From positions 1 through 64,000 of the forward strand of contig CAVUTD010000008.1 in assembly GCA_963744345.1 (NCBI GenBank): DNA of 64,000 nucleotides, in the 5' to 3' direction. This stretch comes from DASTFP01 sp963744345. Lineage in GTDB: Bacteria > Verrucomicrobiota > Verrucomicrobiia > Chthoniobacterales > Terrimicrobiaceae. Shown here in pieces: positions 25,160-33,299 of the stretch; within the stretch, counting starts at the first letter, position 1, and each line of letters starts with the position of its first letter. Under the pieces are notes generated by a model, which made no database searches, was not told where the DNA came from, and saw only the letters and a list, made by a program, of their open reading frames with translations. A program made the translations under genes and the position numbers.

Positions 25160-26492
25160 TGCGGTGCTCCGGGAGGAAAAATTCGTGCAGGAGACGGTCA
25201 ACTTGCAAAAGCCCTTCGCGGTTCATCTTGATGTGGTAGCCGTCGACTTCGGCGAAACCCCAGTCGCGAATGCGTTGGAGCGGTTCGGCAAAGCGTTCTC
25301 GCGGATCAACGCCGAATTTCGCCACAAAATATTCAGCGCTTACGCTCCCGAGCTTGAGCTGCAAAACGAACTCACGGATGAGCCGCTCATCGTCGCTCGG
25401 CGTCAGTCCGCGGTAAACCGGCAGTGTGCCCGCGTTCACCGCACTCACGTACGGGTCGAAATCGTGGTGGTTTTGATAGTGCGTTCCGCCGATGTGACCG
25501 AAGCTCGCCACCCCAAGCGCGACCAAATCCGCGCCAGCCCAGAATTTGTCGCGATAAAGAAAGCGCGTTTTCGCTTTGTCCTTCACCGCGGTATACGCGC
25601 TGCCGACCGTGTAACCGACTTTTTCGAGCTCAGCGAAGGCGTCCTCCACCCAAGCACGCTTCTGCTCCCAATCTGCGACGGGCGCGACGAGCCTGCCTTC
25701 GGCTTTCATTTCCTTGTAGATGGTCGTGTTGTGAGGAATTTCCATCTGATAAATGGTCACGCTGTCGGGAGAGAGATCGATTGTCTTGCGGATGCAGTCG
25801 CGCCAGTTCTCCTCAGTCTCCTCGACCATCCCCGCGATCAGATCGATGTTGATCTGCGGGAAATCGAGCTCGCGCGCGTACCCGTACGCACGCCAGATCT
25901 CCTTCGAACGGTGCGCCCGTCCGTTAATCTCCAGGATGTGGTCATCAAAATTTTCAACCCCCAGGCTCAGACGCGTGACGCCCAGTTCGCGGATTGCTTT
26001 AAGCTTGTGATCCGTGAGCGTGCCCGGCTCGCATTCAAAAGTCACTTCCTCGACCTCATTCCATGGCAGGAGCGCTTTCATCCCCGCGGTGAGGTGTTGG
26101 AGCTGGTTCGCTGACAGATAGCTTGGGGTTCCGCCGCCAAAGTAAACGAAGCTTGGCTTACGTCCGGCTAACGCGGGCTGACGCGCATAGAGCGCCAACT
26201 CTTTGAGCGCCGCGTCAATGTAGCCCTTGATTGCGGTGGAATCTTTGTCGGTGTAAACGCGGAAGTAGCAGAAGTGGCAACGCTTGCGGCAGAAGGGAAT
26301 GTGCAAGTAGATGCCGAGCGGGGTTCCCGCTTCCGGCGAGCGCTGGAGCGCGGTGAGGAAGTCGACCACGGCATCCGGCCGCCAAAACGAGAATGGGGGA
26401 TAGTTCGAAACGAAATAATTGCCCGCAGTCGTAGGATGGTGCGCGGCAGCGGGAGAGGGGCCGGCAGTGAGACTTTCGACTTCAGTTTTCAT
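25143..26492 (-). CDS. HemN/HemW-like radical SAM protein
   Basis: A 449-residue radical SAM enzyme. The [4Fe-4S] ligands are in FCRKRCHFCYFRVYT (C-x3-C-x2-C), followed by FVYFGGGTPSYL (the GGGTPS motif) and later EPGTL, LGVENFDD, NIDLIAG. The C-terminal third holds the HemN-type wing (LIREFVLQLKLGSVSAEYF). True coproporphyrinogen oxidases have C-x3-C-x2-C-D/x-F with a different context; the C-Y-F-R-V-Y-T form and the neighbours argue for a dedicated biosynthetic role (methyl transfer or ring chemistry) and not haem synthesis. The gene begins 75 bases after the beta-propeller gene and is coupled to the lyase gene. Confidence 0.85.
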   Translation of the reverse strand: MKTEVESLTAGPSPAAAHHPTTAGNYFVSNYPPFSFWRPDAVVDFLTALQRSPEAGTPLGIYLHIPFCRKRCHFCYFRVYTDKDSTAIKGYIDAALKELALYARQPALAGRKPSFVYFGGGTPSYLSANQLQHLTAGMKALLPWNEVEEVTFECEPGTLTDHKLKAIRELGVTRLSLGVENFDDHILEINGRAHRSKEIWRAYGYARELDFPQINIDLIAGMVEETEENWRDCIRKTIDLSPDSVTIYQMEIPHNTTIYKEMKAEGRLVAPVADWEQKRAWVEDAFAELEKVGYTVGSAYTAVKDKAKTRFLYRDKFWAGADLVALGVASFGHIGGTHYQNHHDFDPYVSAVNAGTLPVYRGLTPSDDERLIREFVLQLKLGSVSAEYFVAKFGVDPRERFAEPLQRIRDWGFAEVDGYHIKMNREGLLQVDRLLHEFFLPEHRNARYT

Positions 26493-26567
26493 GATCTGGA
26501 GTTGAGAACGTCGAATGACGGATCGCGAGAGAGGCTACAGTGAGCGAGGCCGGTCCTTCCGGTGTGT

Positions 26568-27728
26568 TCATTCATCATGCTTTCCACCATTGCGGATTTC
26601 CCTATCTGATCGGGCGCCGAAGGCATACACCGCGCCATCTTCGGAGCCGATAATGATCATACCATTAGCGACAGCAGGCGAAGCAGTGAGCGGTTTGCCG
26701 ATTTCGTACGACCACAGTTCTTTTCCCTTGTCCATGCCCAGAACGTAGATCCTGCCATCCTCGGAACCAAATGCGATCTTATCACCGCAGACGACTGGGG
26801 AGCTGTCGACTTTGCCGCCGGTTTGAAATTCCCAGAGCTGTTTGCCGGTCACGCGATCGAGACAGTGCACACGCTTGTCGCGCCCGCCGATGATGACGTG
26901 CTCGTCCGTAACGGCTGGCGAGGAGAAATAGGGGAAGCCCCGCTCTTTATATCGCCAAGAGACGGTCCCAGCGTTGAGATCGACGGAGATAACCTCATTT
27001 CCGTAGTGGCCGAGATAGGCGGATCTTTCTTTCAACGCGACGGAACCGGCGATGTAGGCGCCGGCTTCGATCTTCGCCAATTCCTTACCATCTGCTGCCG
27101 AGACGACATGCAGGAGCCCGTCGCAGCCGCCGAAGACGATTTGTTCGCCAGACACAGCCGGCGCGCCGTTCACGTAGTTATCGGTCGTGACTGTCCACAC
27201 CGCTTGGCCAGTGGCAGCATCGACGCAATGCAGTTTCGAGTCGTAGCTGCCTACGAGAATCTGTTCAGTGTTATCGGTCGGCCGTCGGATCCAGTTTGTT
27301 CCTCCGAGGATTTTGTCACCGGTGGCATATGTCCACTGGAGCGCTCCCGTAGCGAGGTCGAGTTTGTAAAGCTGCCCGTCGGCTGAGCCGATGTAAACGT
27401 AATCTCCCAGAATTAGCGGTGATCCCTCGACAGCGTCAGCAGTTTCAAACGCCCATATCTTTTCCCCAGTGAAGAAATCGAGGCAGTAAACGTGTTTGTC
27501 GTCCGACCCGACAATAACGCGTTCTCCCGCAATAGCGGCGGATGATTTTACCGGACCGCCCGTTTGAAAACTCCAGCGCAGTTCCAGGGAATCCGGCAGA
27601 TTGTCTGCAGCTGTTCCAACCAGATCTTGCCTACCGCGAAACATCGGCCACGAAGGCTGCGAAGCAAACGCGTCGGCCGCCAGCAGCAGAAGGATGATTC
27701 TTAGGAAAGGGTTCACAGCCGTTGACAA
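26568..27728 (-). CDS. Secreted PQQ-like beta-propeller protein
   Basis: A 386-residue protein with a signal peptide (MSTAVNPFLRIILLLLAADA ending AFAS) and then W-P-M-F-R-G-R. The rest is repeated blades such as VKSSAAIAGERVIVGSDDKH and DGQLYKLDLATGALQWTY, i.e. about seven or eight PQQ-like repeats. No PQQ-binding residues of a quinoprotein dehydrogenase are evident. Leads the unit with the radical SAM, lyase and halogenase-like genes. Role unknown; such propellers usually act as binding or assembly scaffolds in the periplasm or at the surface. Confidence 0.85.
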   Translation of the reverse strand: MSTAVNPFLRIILLLLAADAFASQPSWPMFRGRQDLVGTAADNLPDSLELRWSFQTGGPVKSSAAIAGERVIVGSDDKHVYCLDFFTGEKIWAFETADAVEGSPLILGDYVYIGSADGQLYKLDLATGALQWTYATGDKILGGTNWIRRPTDNTEQILVGSYDSKLHCVDAATGQAVWTVTTDNYVNGAPAVSGEQIVFGGCDGLLHVVSAADGKELAKIEAGAYIAGSVALKERSAYLGHYGNEVISVDLNAGTVSWRYKERGFPYFSSPAVTDEHVIIGGRDKRVHCLDRVTGKQLWEFQTGGKVDSSPVVCGDKIAFGSEDGRIYVLGMDKGKELWSYEIGKPLTASPAVANGMIIIGSEDGAVYAFGARSDREIRNGGKHDE

Positions 27729-27790
27729 TTAAGCACAGGAGCACGCTGAACTCATGTTGAGTTGCTCCTCTACATGTGGTGAGGATGAGT

Positions 27791-27871
27791 CGCGCCGTCA
27801 GCGCTGACTTGTGTGTGCGCCGTTCCTGGGGCGTTGCCCCAGGCTGATATGAAAGCCGCGCCTATGGCGCT
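27791..27871 (+). repeat. REP element, copy 3
   Basis: CGCGCCGTCAGCGCTG, core hairpin CCTGGGGCGTTGCCCCAGG, then GAAAGCCGCGCCTATGGCGC. Same family as the copies flanking the RAYT gene. Confidence 0.8.
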
Positions 27872-28137
27872 TGCTACGATGTAGCACCTGTCAATTCGAC
27901 GATACCTGCTGAAAGGAGCGTGCATCCGGCTTTTAGAATGATCTCGCCACGCGGGGGTCGTTTCGTTCGAGCGGTGGGCACCGACCAAAATCTTGCTCTG
28001 CCTGGCGAGCAGGAGTCTTTCGGCCAGTTTCTTAGTGGGCTGCATTCAGCAGCGCAGCCTGCTATGCCCCAAATCACTCGACATTTTATGCCGGATGTTT
28101 TTTACCAGAGCGCAGCTGGAGTCTGCGTATGTCAATT
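27872..28137. other. Spacer between REP copies
   Basis: About 265 bases between two inverted REP units. The frames on both strands show no recognised protein. Confidence 0.3.
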
Positions 28138-28224
28138 AGCGCCAAAGGCGCGGCTTTTCATACGAGCCTGGGGCAACGCCCCAGGGAGCGTAAGCCACCC
28201 CCGAAGCAAGCGCTGAAGGCGCGA
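28138..28224 (-). repeat. REP element, copy 4
   Basis: Opposite orientation to copy 3: AGCGCCAAAGGCGCGGCTTT, core CCTGGGGCAACGCCCCAGG, end GCGCTGAAGGCGCG. It ends 16 bases before the RAYT stop codon (minus strand). Confidence 0.8.
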
Positions 28225-28239
28225 TTCTCCGGGCATTGT

Positions 28240-28692
28240 TCAATCCCATATATAGCGCTCGTCGTATTCGACACCGTATTTGCGCAGGAACTCGCGATAT
28301 TCTTCCTGAAAGGTGCGGCTGCGGTGGTGTTCTTCCTGGGACTCGACGTATGCGAGGAGAGCGTCGAGTTGGCTCGGGCTAACCGAAAAGGCGCCGTAGC
28401 CGCGTTGCCAGTAAAAGTGGCGATAGTCGGCAGCAAGGCCCTTGATCCATTTGGAGGATTTTTTCTTTAGCCCTTCGAGCATGTCCGCCTGCGAGAGGGT
28501 TCGTGGCAATGTCGTTACCAGATGAACATGATCGGACACACCGCCGACGCGGTAGGCTTCCGCGCCTGCATCGCGGCAGATCGTTCCAAGATAGGCGTGC
28601 ATGCGAGGTCGCACGTTGGCGTCCAGCCACGGGTGGCGGTCTCTTGTGCTGAAGATAAAATGAACGATAACTTTGCTCAGCGACTGCGGCAT
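28240..28692 (-). CDS. REP-associated tyrosine transposase (RAYT), intact
   Basis: A 150-residue Y1 HUH single-strand transposase of the IS200/IS605-related REP type. It begins MPQSLSKVIVHFIFSTRDRH, has the HUH motif as GGVSDHVHLVTTLP and the tyrosine helix as LLAYVESQEEHH, and ends EYDERYIWD. Normal length. The ATG at 28692 is preferred over 28758, since the extra residues are encoded by the flanking REP. REP copies lie on both sides, the typical domesticated arrangement in which the enzyme mobilises or copies REPs. A second, dead copy is at 10610. Confidence 0.9.
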   Translation of the reverse strand: MPQSLSKVIVHFIFSTRDRHPWLDANVRPRMHAYLGTICRDAGAEAYRVGGVSDHVHLVTTLPRTLSQADMLEGLKKKSSKWIKGLAADYRHFYWQRGYGAFSVSPSQLDALLAYVESQEEHHRSRTFQEEYREFLRKYGVEYDERYIWD

Positions 28693-28726
28693 GATCGGAC
28701 CATAGCGGAAGAGGTCTTTCGGATGA

Positions 28727-28813
28727 ATCGCGCTTTCAGCGCTAATTTTTGTGCGCACTTGTTCCTGGGGCGTTGCCCCAGGCTCCTATGAAAGCCGCGC
28801 CCTTGGCGCTAAA
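28727..28813 (+). repeat. REP element, copy 5
   Basis: CGCGCTTTCAGCGCTAATTT, core CCTGGGGCGTTGCCCCAGG, GAAAGCCGCGCCCTTGGCGC. Lies just upstream of the RAYT start. Confidence 0.8.
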
Positions 28814-28940
28814 GAGAATTAACGGAACCGCAAGTCATCACCGGTAAGGGTTGGGCCGAGAAACTCCTGATCGGGCGGGCAGAAGCAACATCCGAGCGAT
28901 GGGCAACATCGCAGTAAGCGCCAGGCACTGTATCGTAGAC

Positions 28941-29030
28941 AAGCGCCAAAGGCGCTTGTTCATTAGCCAGCCTGGGGCAGCGCCCTAGGAAGATTGGCCG
29001 ACTCCAAAGCGAGCGCTGAAAGCGCGACTC
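28941..29030 (-). repeat. REP element, copy 6
   Basis: AGCGCCAAAGGCGCTTG, core CCTGGGGCAGCGCCCTAGG, GCGCTGAAAGCGCG. Inverted relative to copy 5, completing an outer inverted pair around the gene. Confidence 0.75.
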
Positions 29031-29108
29031 TTCGACTCGATATGAGAAGTTGAATAATCACCGGATCCCGGACTAACTGGACAGTTTGCGAGAAAAGGAA
29101 AAACCGCC

Positions 29109-29400
29109 ATGGCTACCTACATCGTCCTCATCAACTTCACTGAACAAGAAATTCGTAACGTCAAGGACTCGCCGAAGCGGGTTGCCGCCGCACCGGTCTG
29201 GCGCTGGAGTTCGCCATCAAATCCGTGATGTCTTTTGGACCCTCGGGGCGTTCGATGGCGCACTGGTCATCGAGGCGCCAAACGATCAGGCGATCACCTC
29301 GTGGGCTCTGAAGGTCGCGTCGCTTGGATATGTCCGCACACAGACGCTTCGTGCGTTCCGCGCCACCGAGTTCAAAAACATCGTGGCCCAGATCAGATAA
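29109..29400 (+). pseudogene. GYD-domain protein, frameshifted
   Basis: Joins three frames. Frame one from the ATG at 29109 reads MATYIVLINFTEQEIRNVKD to VAAA; a second gives TGLALEFAIK; a third gives IRDVFWTLGAFDGALVIEA and on to TLRAFRATEFKNIVAQIR. This is the ~95-residue GYD family (MxTYIVLxxFTEQG…), small proteins of unknown function. Two small indels near 29185 and 29215 break it. It lies between the REP island and the alcohol dehydrogenase, on the opposite strand. Confidence 0.7.
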
Positions 29401-29412
29401 CTCTCGGCCCGC

Positions 29413-30576
29413 TTAGAACGCCGCAGCGTAGATGGCCTCGAAATCGGATGCGGTGACTGGCCGAGGATTAAACTGTGCCGTCCATTGTCGCGCCGCTTCC
29501 TCGGCGAGCTTGGGAAGACTAGATGAAGGAATATTCCGCTCGGACAAAGAATAGGCCACTTCTGCGGCCTTGAGAAGCGACTCGATTCGTCCAATCAGGG
29601 CGTCAATTGCCTTTGCGGTGCTGTCACCGCAACTGGCGAGTCCAGCGAATCTCGCGAGTTCCGCGTAAGTCGCGGCGGCGTCCGGCTGCTGTGCGTTGAA
29701 TCGGACGACGTGCGGCAGCATGATGCCGACGGCGTGTCCATGGATAACGCCATAGCGGGCCGTTAATGGGTTTGCCGCGCTATGCGCGGCGCCCAGCATG
29801 CTGTTTTCGATCGCCGTCCCGGCGTAGGCGGCGCCGAGCTGCATCGCCGCTCGCGCTTCAAGGTTGTCCGGCTGCTGGAAAACGTGATGAAGGTTTGTCG
29901 CCGTCAGCCGGAAAGCCTCGCGCGAGTAGAGCCACGATAGCTCGGTGCGTTTCTTGGTGACTGCTGTCTCCACAGCATGTGCAACAGCGTCGATGCCCGT
30001 GCATGCCGCGACCTGTCTCGGCTGTGTGAGCGTGAGCCAGGGATCGAGAATCGCCACGCGCGGCGCGGCTTTCGGATCGCCGCAGGCCATCTTCTGGTGC
30101 GTCGTTTCATCCGCGATCAGCGCAAAAGATTGGCATTCGCTACCGGTGCCGGCTGTGGTAGGCACCGCGATCAGCGGGAGCATCGGCTTGGTTGCTTTGC
30201 CCACGCCCCAGTAATCCTGCATCCTGCCGCCGTTGGTCAGGATGAAATTGCACCCTTTCGCCGTGTCCATGCTGCTGCCTCCTCCCAGCCCAAGGATGAG
30301 CTCGGGGCGAGCGGCGCGCGCGACTTCGAGGCATTGATCCACCTCGCGCGTGGTAGGGTTCTCTCTGACGGTATCGAAAATCGTGACACTTACTCCGGCG
30401 GCATCGAGACTACGTCGGATCCGTTCGACATGTCCCGCGGCAGCGATTCCAGGATCGGTAACGAGAAGGGCATTGGTGCCGATAGCGCGCGCAAGTTCGC
30501 CGACGCGATCAACGGTGCCGGTGCCGAAGATCACGCGCGTGCGGGGCTGAAAATCGAAACCGATCGGCATGGTCAT
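29413..30576 (-). CDS. Iron-containing alcohol dehydrogenase
   Basis: A 387-residue group III alcohol dehydrogenase. NAD(P) binding is seen in LGLGGGSSMDTAKGC; metal ligands are in the Asp-His region DAVAHAVETAV and in AAHSAANPLTARYGVIHGHA (His residues). Related to maleylacetate reductases and 1,3-propanediol/butanol dehydrogenases. It begins at 30576, overlapping the aldehyde dehydrogenase by 4 bases, so aldehyde produced there is probably reduced to the alcohol. It ends the 39.9-29.4 kb unit. Confidence 0.9.
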   Translation of the reverse strand: MTMPIGFDFQPRTRVIFGTGTVDRVGELARAIGTNALLVTDPGIAAAGHVERIRRSLDAAGVSVTIFDTVRENPTTREVDQCLEVARAARPELILGLGGGSSMDTAKGCNFILTNGGRMQDYWGVGKATKPMLPLIAVPTTAGTGSECQSFALIADETTHQKMACGDPKAAPRVAILDPWLTLTQPRQVAACTGIDAVAHAVETAVTKKRTELSWLYSREAFRLTATNLHHVFQQPDNLEARAAMQLGAAYAGTAIENSMLGAAHSAANPLTARYGVIHGHAVGIMLPHVVRFNAQQPDAAATYAELARFAGLASCGDSTAKAIDALIGRIESLLKAAEVAYSLSERNIPSSSLPKLAEEAARQWTAQFNPRPVTASDFEAIYAAAF

Positions 30577-32009
30577 ACCCGTTGGATCGCGCGCCTTTTG
30601 TAGAGAAACTCGAAGAGATTGCCTTCATGTGGCTGGTCCCAGGAAACCTCCAGCGTCGAGAGTGGGCCAATGTTCAACCGGTCGATGTTCGGTGCTTCCA
30701 TAAGCTCTTCGATCACGCGTTCGTCCTTTGTGATGGCAGTGACGACCAGCGACGATCCAATCGATTGCGCGATTTCTGACTGAGGCACCTCCAGAACGCT
30801 GGCATACGGAAAGAGGTACTCGCGAATTGCCAGCGGATGGGCAAGCGAGTCGCAGCGGACGATGGTCGGCCGCAAGTAAGTGGCGCCATCGAGGGTAACC
30901 AATCGCGGCCCCATTCGATACTTTGCCGTCACCTCCTCGGCACCGGGAGTTTGCAGGCCCTCATCGATCGCCGTGTTGATGAGCTCGGCCATTTTTGGGT
31001 TTGGAAATCCCGCCAGCACAGCGCCTTGGTCGTCGATGGGGAGTGGCTGCACTGATCCGAGCGTTTTCGCCAGGGCATTCGCGATTTCCCCAGCATAGGC
31101 GGGCACGATGATCGCTGAAGCGTTGAGGCAGCTGCGACCGCTGTTTTGCGCGACCGATTCCACCAGGAGGTCGAGATACTGCGGCCAACGTTCAATCTCA
31201 TCCTGGGCGATGACAATCTTGCTGTAGCCCGGGCCGTGAATTTCAATGCGCGGATCACTGGCATAACGATCGGTAGTCGTCTTATCGCCGAAAAGCTGCG
31301 AGCGTCCACACAGCCGCAGGATCTCGCCGGCCCCTTCATGGTCGGTTGGATAAAACCCAAACGCTTCGGCAGGCACACCAGCCGCAAGAAGCGATTGGAT
31401 CAGTCGCCACGGTGTAAACGGCTCCTCCCGCCCGGGTTTAAGCATCACCGGTATCTTGAGCGCAATTGCCGGCAGCCAAAGTGAATTCACCGCGGGCGAA
31501 TTGCTCGGCATGATGACGCCGAGCGAGTCCGTGGTTGCGAAATAACTCACGGCGCTCCCGTTCTGTTCGCCGAAACCTTTGTCGAGGATGCGGAGGTCGA
31601 GCCCCCGCGTCAGACCGCGGAGAATTGTCCCCATTTGCGAGAGCACGGTGCTGATGCGCATCATATTCCGTCGCACCAAGGAGTACGGCAACCCGCTTGC
31701 GCAGGACAGAGTTACCACGTATTGCTGCGGGCTCTGCGTATGACCCTTGTCACCGAGCGGCAAGGTGCCATTCATGAAGAATTCGGCCGCCTGCCTGCAC
31801 GTCTCGATTAGCTGCTCGCACGTGAATTTCTTCAGCGCCGCGCGCGAGGTCTCGAGCCGAGCCAGATCGCGCCGGATGATGCCGGCATTGACGTGGCTGA
31901 CGGCGGCCAGCGGTTCGCCGCCGCGATGGTCGCGCGCATCAATTTTTTCGAGGCTCTCGTAAGCGCGACCGAGGCGGAGTGCCGGAAGGTGAGGAAGGTC
32001 CATGCGCAA
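30573..32009 (-). CDS. Aldehyde dehydrogenase / acyl-reductase type
   Basis: A 478-residue aldehyde dehydrogenase superfamily member. The cofactor-binding loop and the catalytic Cys are in NSGRSCLNASAIIVP; a glycine-rich SPAVNSLW segment precedes. The Glu of classical enzymes is not obvious, and the order of motifs resembles acyl-CoA/acyl-AMP reductases (LuxC-like; EhpG-type) more than ordinary ALDHs. The start at 32009 lies beyond the palindromic repeat. Next to it are a short adenylate-forming ligase upstream and an alcohol dehydrogenase downstream, which together make an acid-to-alcohol cassette. Confidence 0.8.
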   Translation of the reverse strand: MRMDLPHLPALRLGRAYESLEKIDARDHRGGEPLAAVSHVNAGIIRRDLARLETSRAALKKFTCEQLIETCRQAAEFFMNGTLPLGDKGHTQSPQQYVVTLSCASGLPYSLVRRNMMRISTVLSQMGTILRGLTRGLDLRILDKGFGEQNGSAVSYFATTDSLGVIMPSNSPAVNSLWLPAIALKIPVMLKPGREEPFTPWRLIQSLLAAGVPAEAFGFYPTDHEGAGEILRLCGRSQLFGDKTTTDRYASDPRIEIHGPGYSKIVIAQDEIERWPQYLDLLVESVAQNSGRSCLNASAIIVPAYAGEIANALAKTLGSVQPLPIDDQGAVLAGFPNPKMAELINTAIDEGLQTPGAEEVTAKYRMGPRLVTLDGATYLRPTIVRCDSLAHPLAIREYLFPYASVLEVPQSEIAQSIGSSLVVTAITKDERVIEELMEAPNIDRLNIGPLSTLEVSWDQPHEGNLFEFLYKRRAIQRV

Positions 32010-32069
32010 TCGTTAGAGCAAATGGTAGCGGTGTCGTATCCGGATCTGAGGAGCAGCGCCTCGAGAGGT

Positions 32070-32177
32070 CTGAGGAGCCCATCCGCCTACTCGCGTGCGA
32101 TTTCTGGCGTCTCGCCGAACAAGGTTGTTCCGGCGAGACGCCGAGCACTCTGCGATGAGGACGCATATGCTCCCCAG
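32070..32177. repeat. Palindromic intergenic repeat, copy 2
   Basis: About 108 bases from CTGAGGAGC to GCTCCCCAG with the same tip hairpin type (TGGCGTCTCGCCG…CGGCGAGACGCCGAG) and the same GAGGACGCATATGCTCCCC end as the copy at 16544. It fills most of the gap between the ligase and the aldehyde dehydrogenase. Confidence 0.8.
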
Positions 32178-32301
32178 CCCCGCGCCGCGCCAGCCAATTA
32201 AAGATTTCTTGTGGCATGCGCTCTAGTAAACGCCTTCCACAATTGTTTTCTCCATGGCGCCAAAGGGACGCACCTCGGCGACTCCGTCCCACGCGTAGGG
32301 T

Positions 32302-33297
32302 TCACGCGGGCGGCGCCGCATGCGCCTCATCGCGCTCGAGGAAACGGGGCATGAAAAACTCTTTCGTCAGGGTAGTCAGCTCGACCCGGCCCCATCGCTC
32401 GTAATCCACCAGAGAATCGGTCTGTTTCGGATCGACAACGCGCAGCACGGCACGCGGCTGCGGCGCATAATAGGTGATCGAGAAATTGTCCTCCGGGCGC
32501 AGCGGCACGCTGGCGGCAAGACCCATGAGGGTGTTGCCGTAGGTTGGATAAAAGCCGATACGGTTTTCGAGCACTTCCTCGATGAGAAATCGAACCTGTT
32601 GCGGTGGCATGGCTGTGCCGCCGCAGAAGACCCCGCGAATTCCCGCATCCCACAGGTTGACCTTTTCCGAAAGAGCTTCCAGCAGCTTCGGTGTGGTGAA
32701 CAGACCGCTGACTTGACGATGTTTTAAGACTGATGTGGCCTGAGCGACCACGTGCTCCATGTAGGCGCGCGCCTGGTCGAATTGCTCGTTGGCGAGCACT
32801 TTTTTTACCCAGCGTGGATCGAGGTCGATGAAATAGCATGAACTGCCGCGCACATTGGCCAGGTGCTCGATGGCGAGGCGCAGACGCCGCGGGCCGGTCG
32901 GCCCCATCATCAACCAGTAATGGTTTCGCGGGAAATGCTCGTCGCTGATCTTCTCGCTAAACTCGCTGTAGTCGATTTTGTAATCTTCCCAGCCGATCCG
33001 CTGTTTGGGCATGCCTGTGGTGCCGCCGGTCTCGAAAATATTAAAAGGGCGCCCCTTATATTTCGCGGGAATCCAAACCTCGGGCTGAAGGTTCCGCAGC
33101 CATCCGTCCTCGAAGTGCGGAAAGCGTGCGATGATGTCATCAAAGGATGTGATTTCCTGGGCGGGATTCCAGCCAGCCTTTTTCGCCCAATCGAGCCAGA
33201 ACGGGGAGCCAGTTTCCGCCGAGAAGTGCCAGCTAACGATTTCGCGTGTATGGGCGTCGAGCTGCTCCTTCGCTTGTTCGGGTGTGGATGGCACCAT
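32302..33297 (-). CDS. Short adenylate-forming ligase (EhpF/PaaK-like)
   Basis: A 331-residue protein, shorter than a full acyl-CoA ligase (~420-440). ATP motif FETGGTTGMPKQR; second core GFYPTYGNTLMGLA; the usual C-terminal lid domain with its Lys is reduced or absent, as in EhpF and LuxE-type proteins, which stop at the acyl-adenylate. It begins MVPSTPEQAKEQLDAHTREI at 33297, 2 bases from the MFS gene's stop. With the aldehyde dehydrogenase it could reduce a carboxylate through the adenylate, as EhpF/EhpG do in griseoluteate metabolism (established for that pathway; inferred here). Confidence 0.78.
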   Translation of the reverse strand: MVPSTPEQAKEQLDAHTREIVSWHFSAETGSPFWLDWAKKAGWNPAQEITSFDDIIARFPHFEDGWLRNLQPEVWIPAKYKGRPFNIFETGGTTGMPKQRIGWEDYKIDYSEFSEKISDEHFPRNHYWLMMGPTGPRRLRLAIEHLANVRGSSCYFIDLDPRWVKKVLANEQFDQARAYMEHVVAQATSVLKHRQVSGLFTTPKLLEALSEKVNLWDAGIRGVFCGGTAMPPQQVRFLIEEVLENRIGFYPTYGNTLMGLAASVPLRPEDNFSITYYAPQPRAVLRVVDPKQTDSLVDYERWGRVELTTLTKEFFMPRFLERDEAHAAPPA

Positions 33298-33299
33298 GA

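Noticed and set aside
27872..28137. Possible transposase remnant between REP copies
   Set aside because: Frames on both strands gave no recognisable protein.
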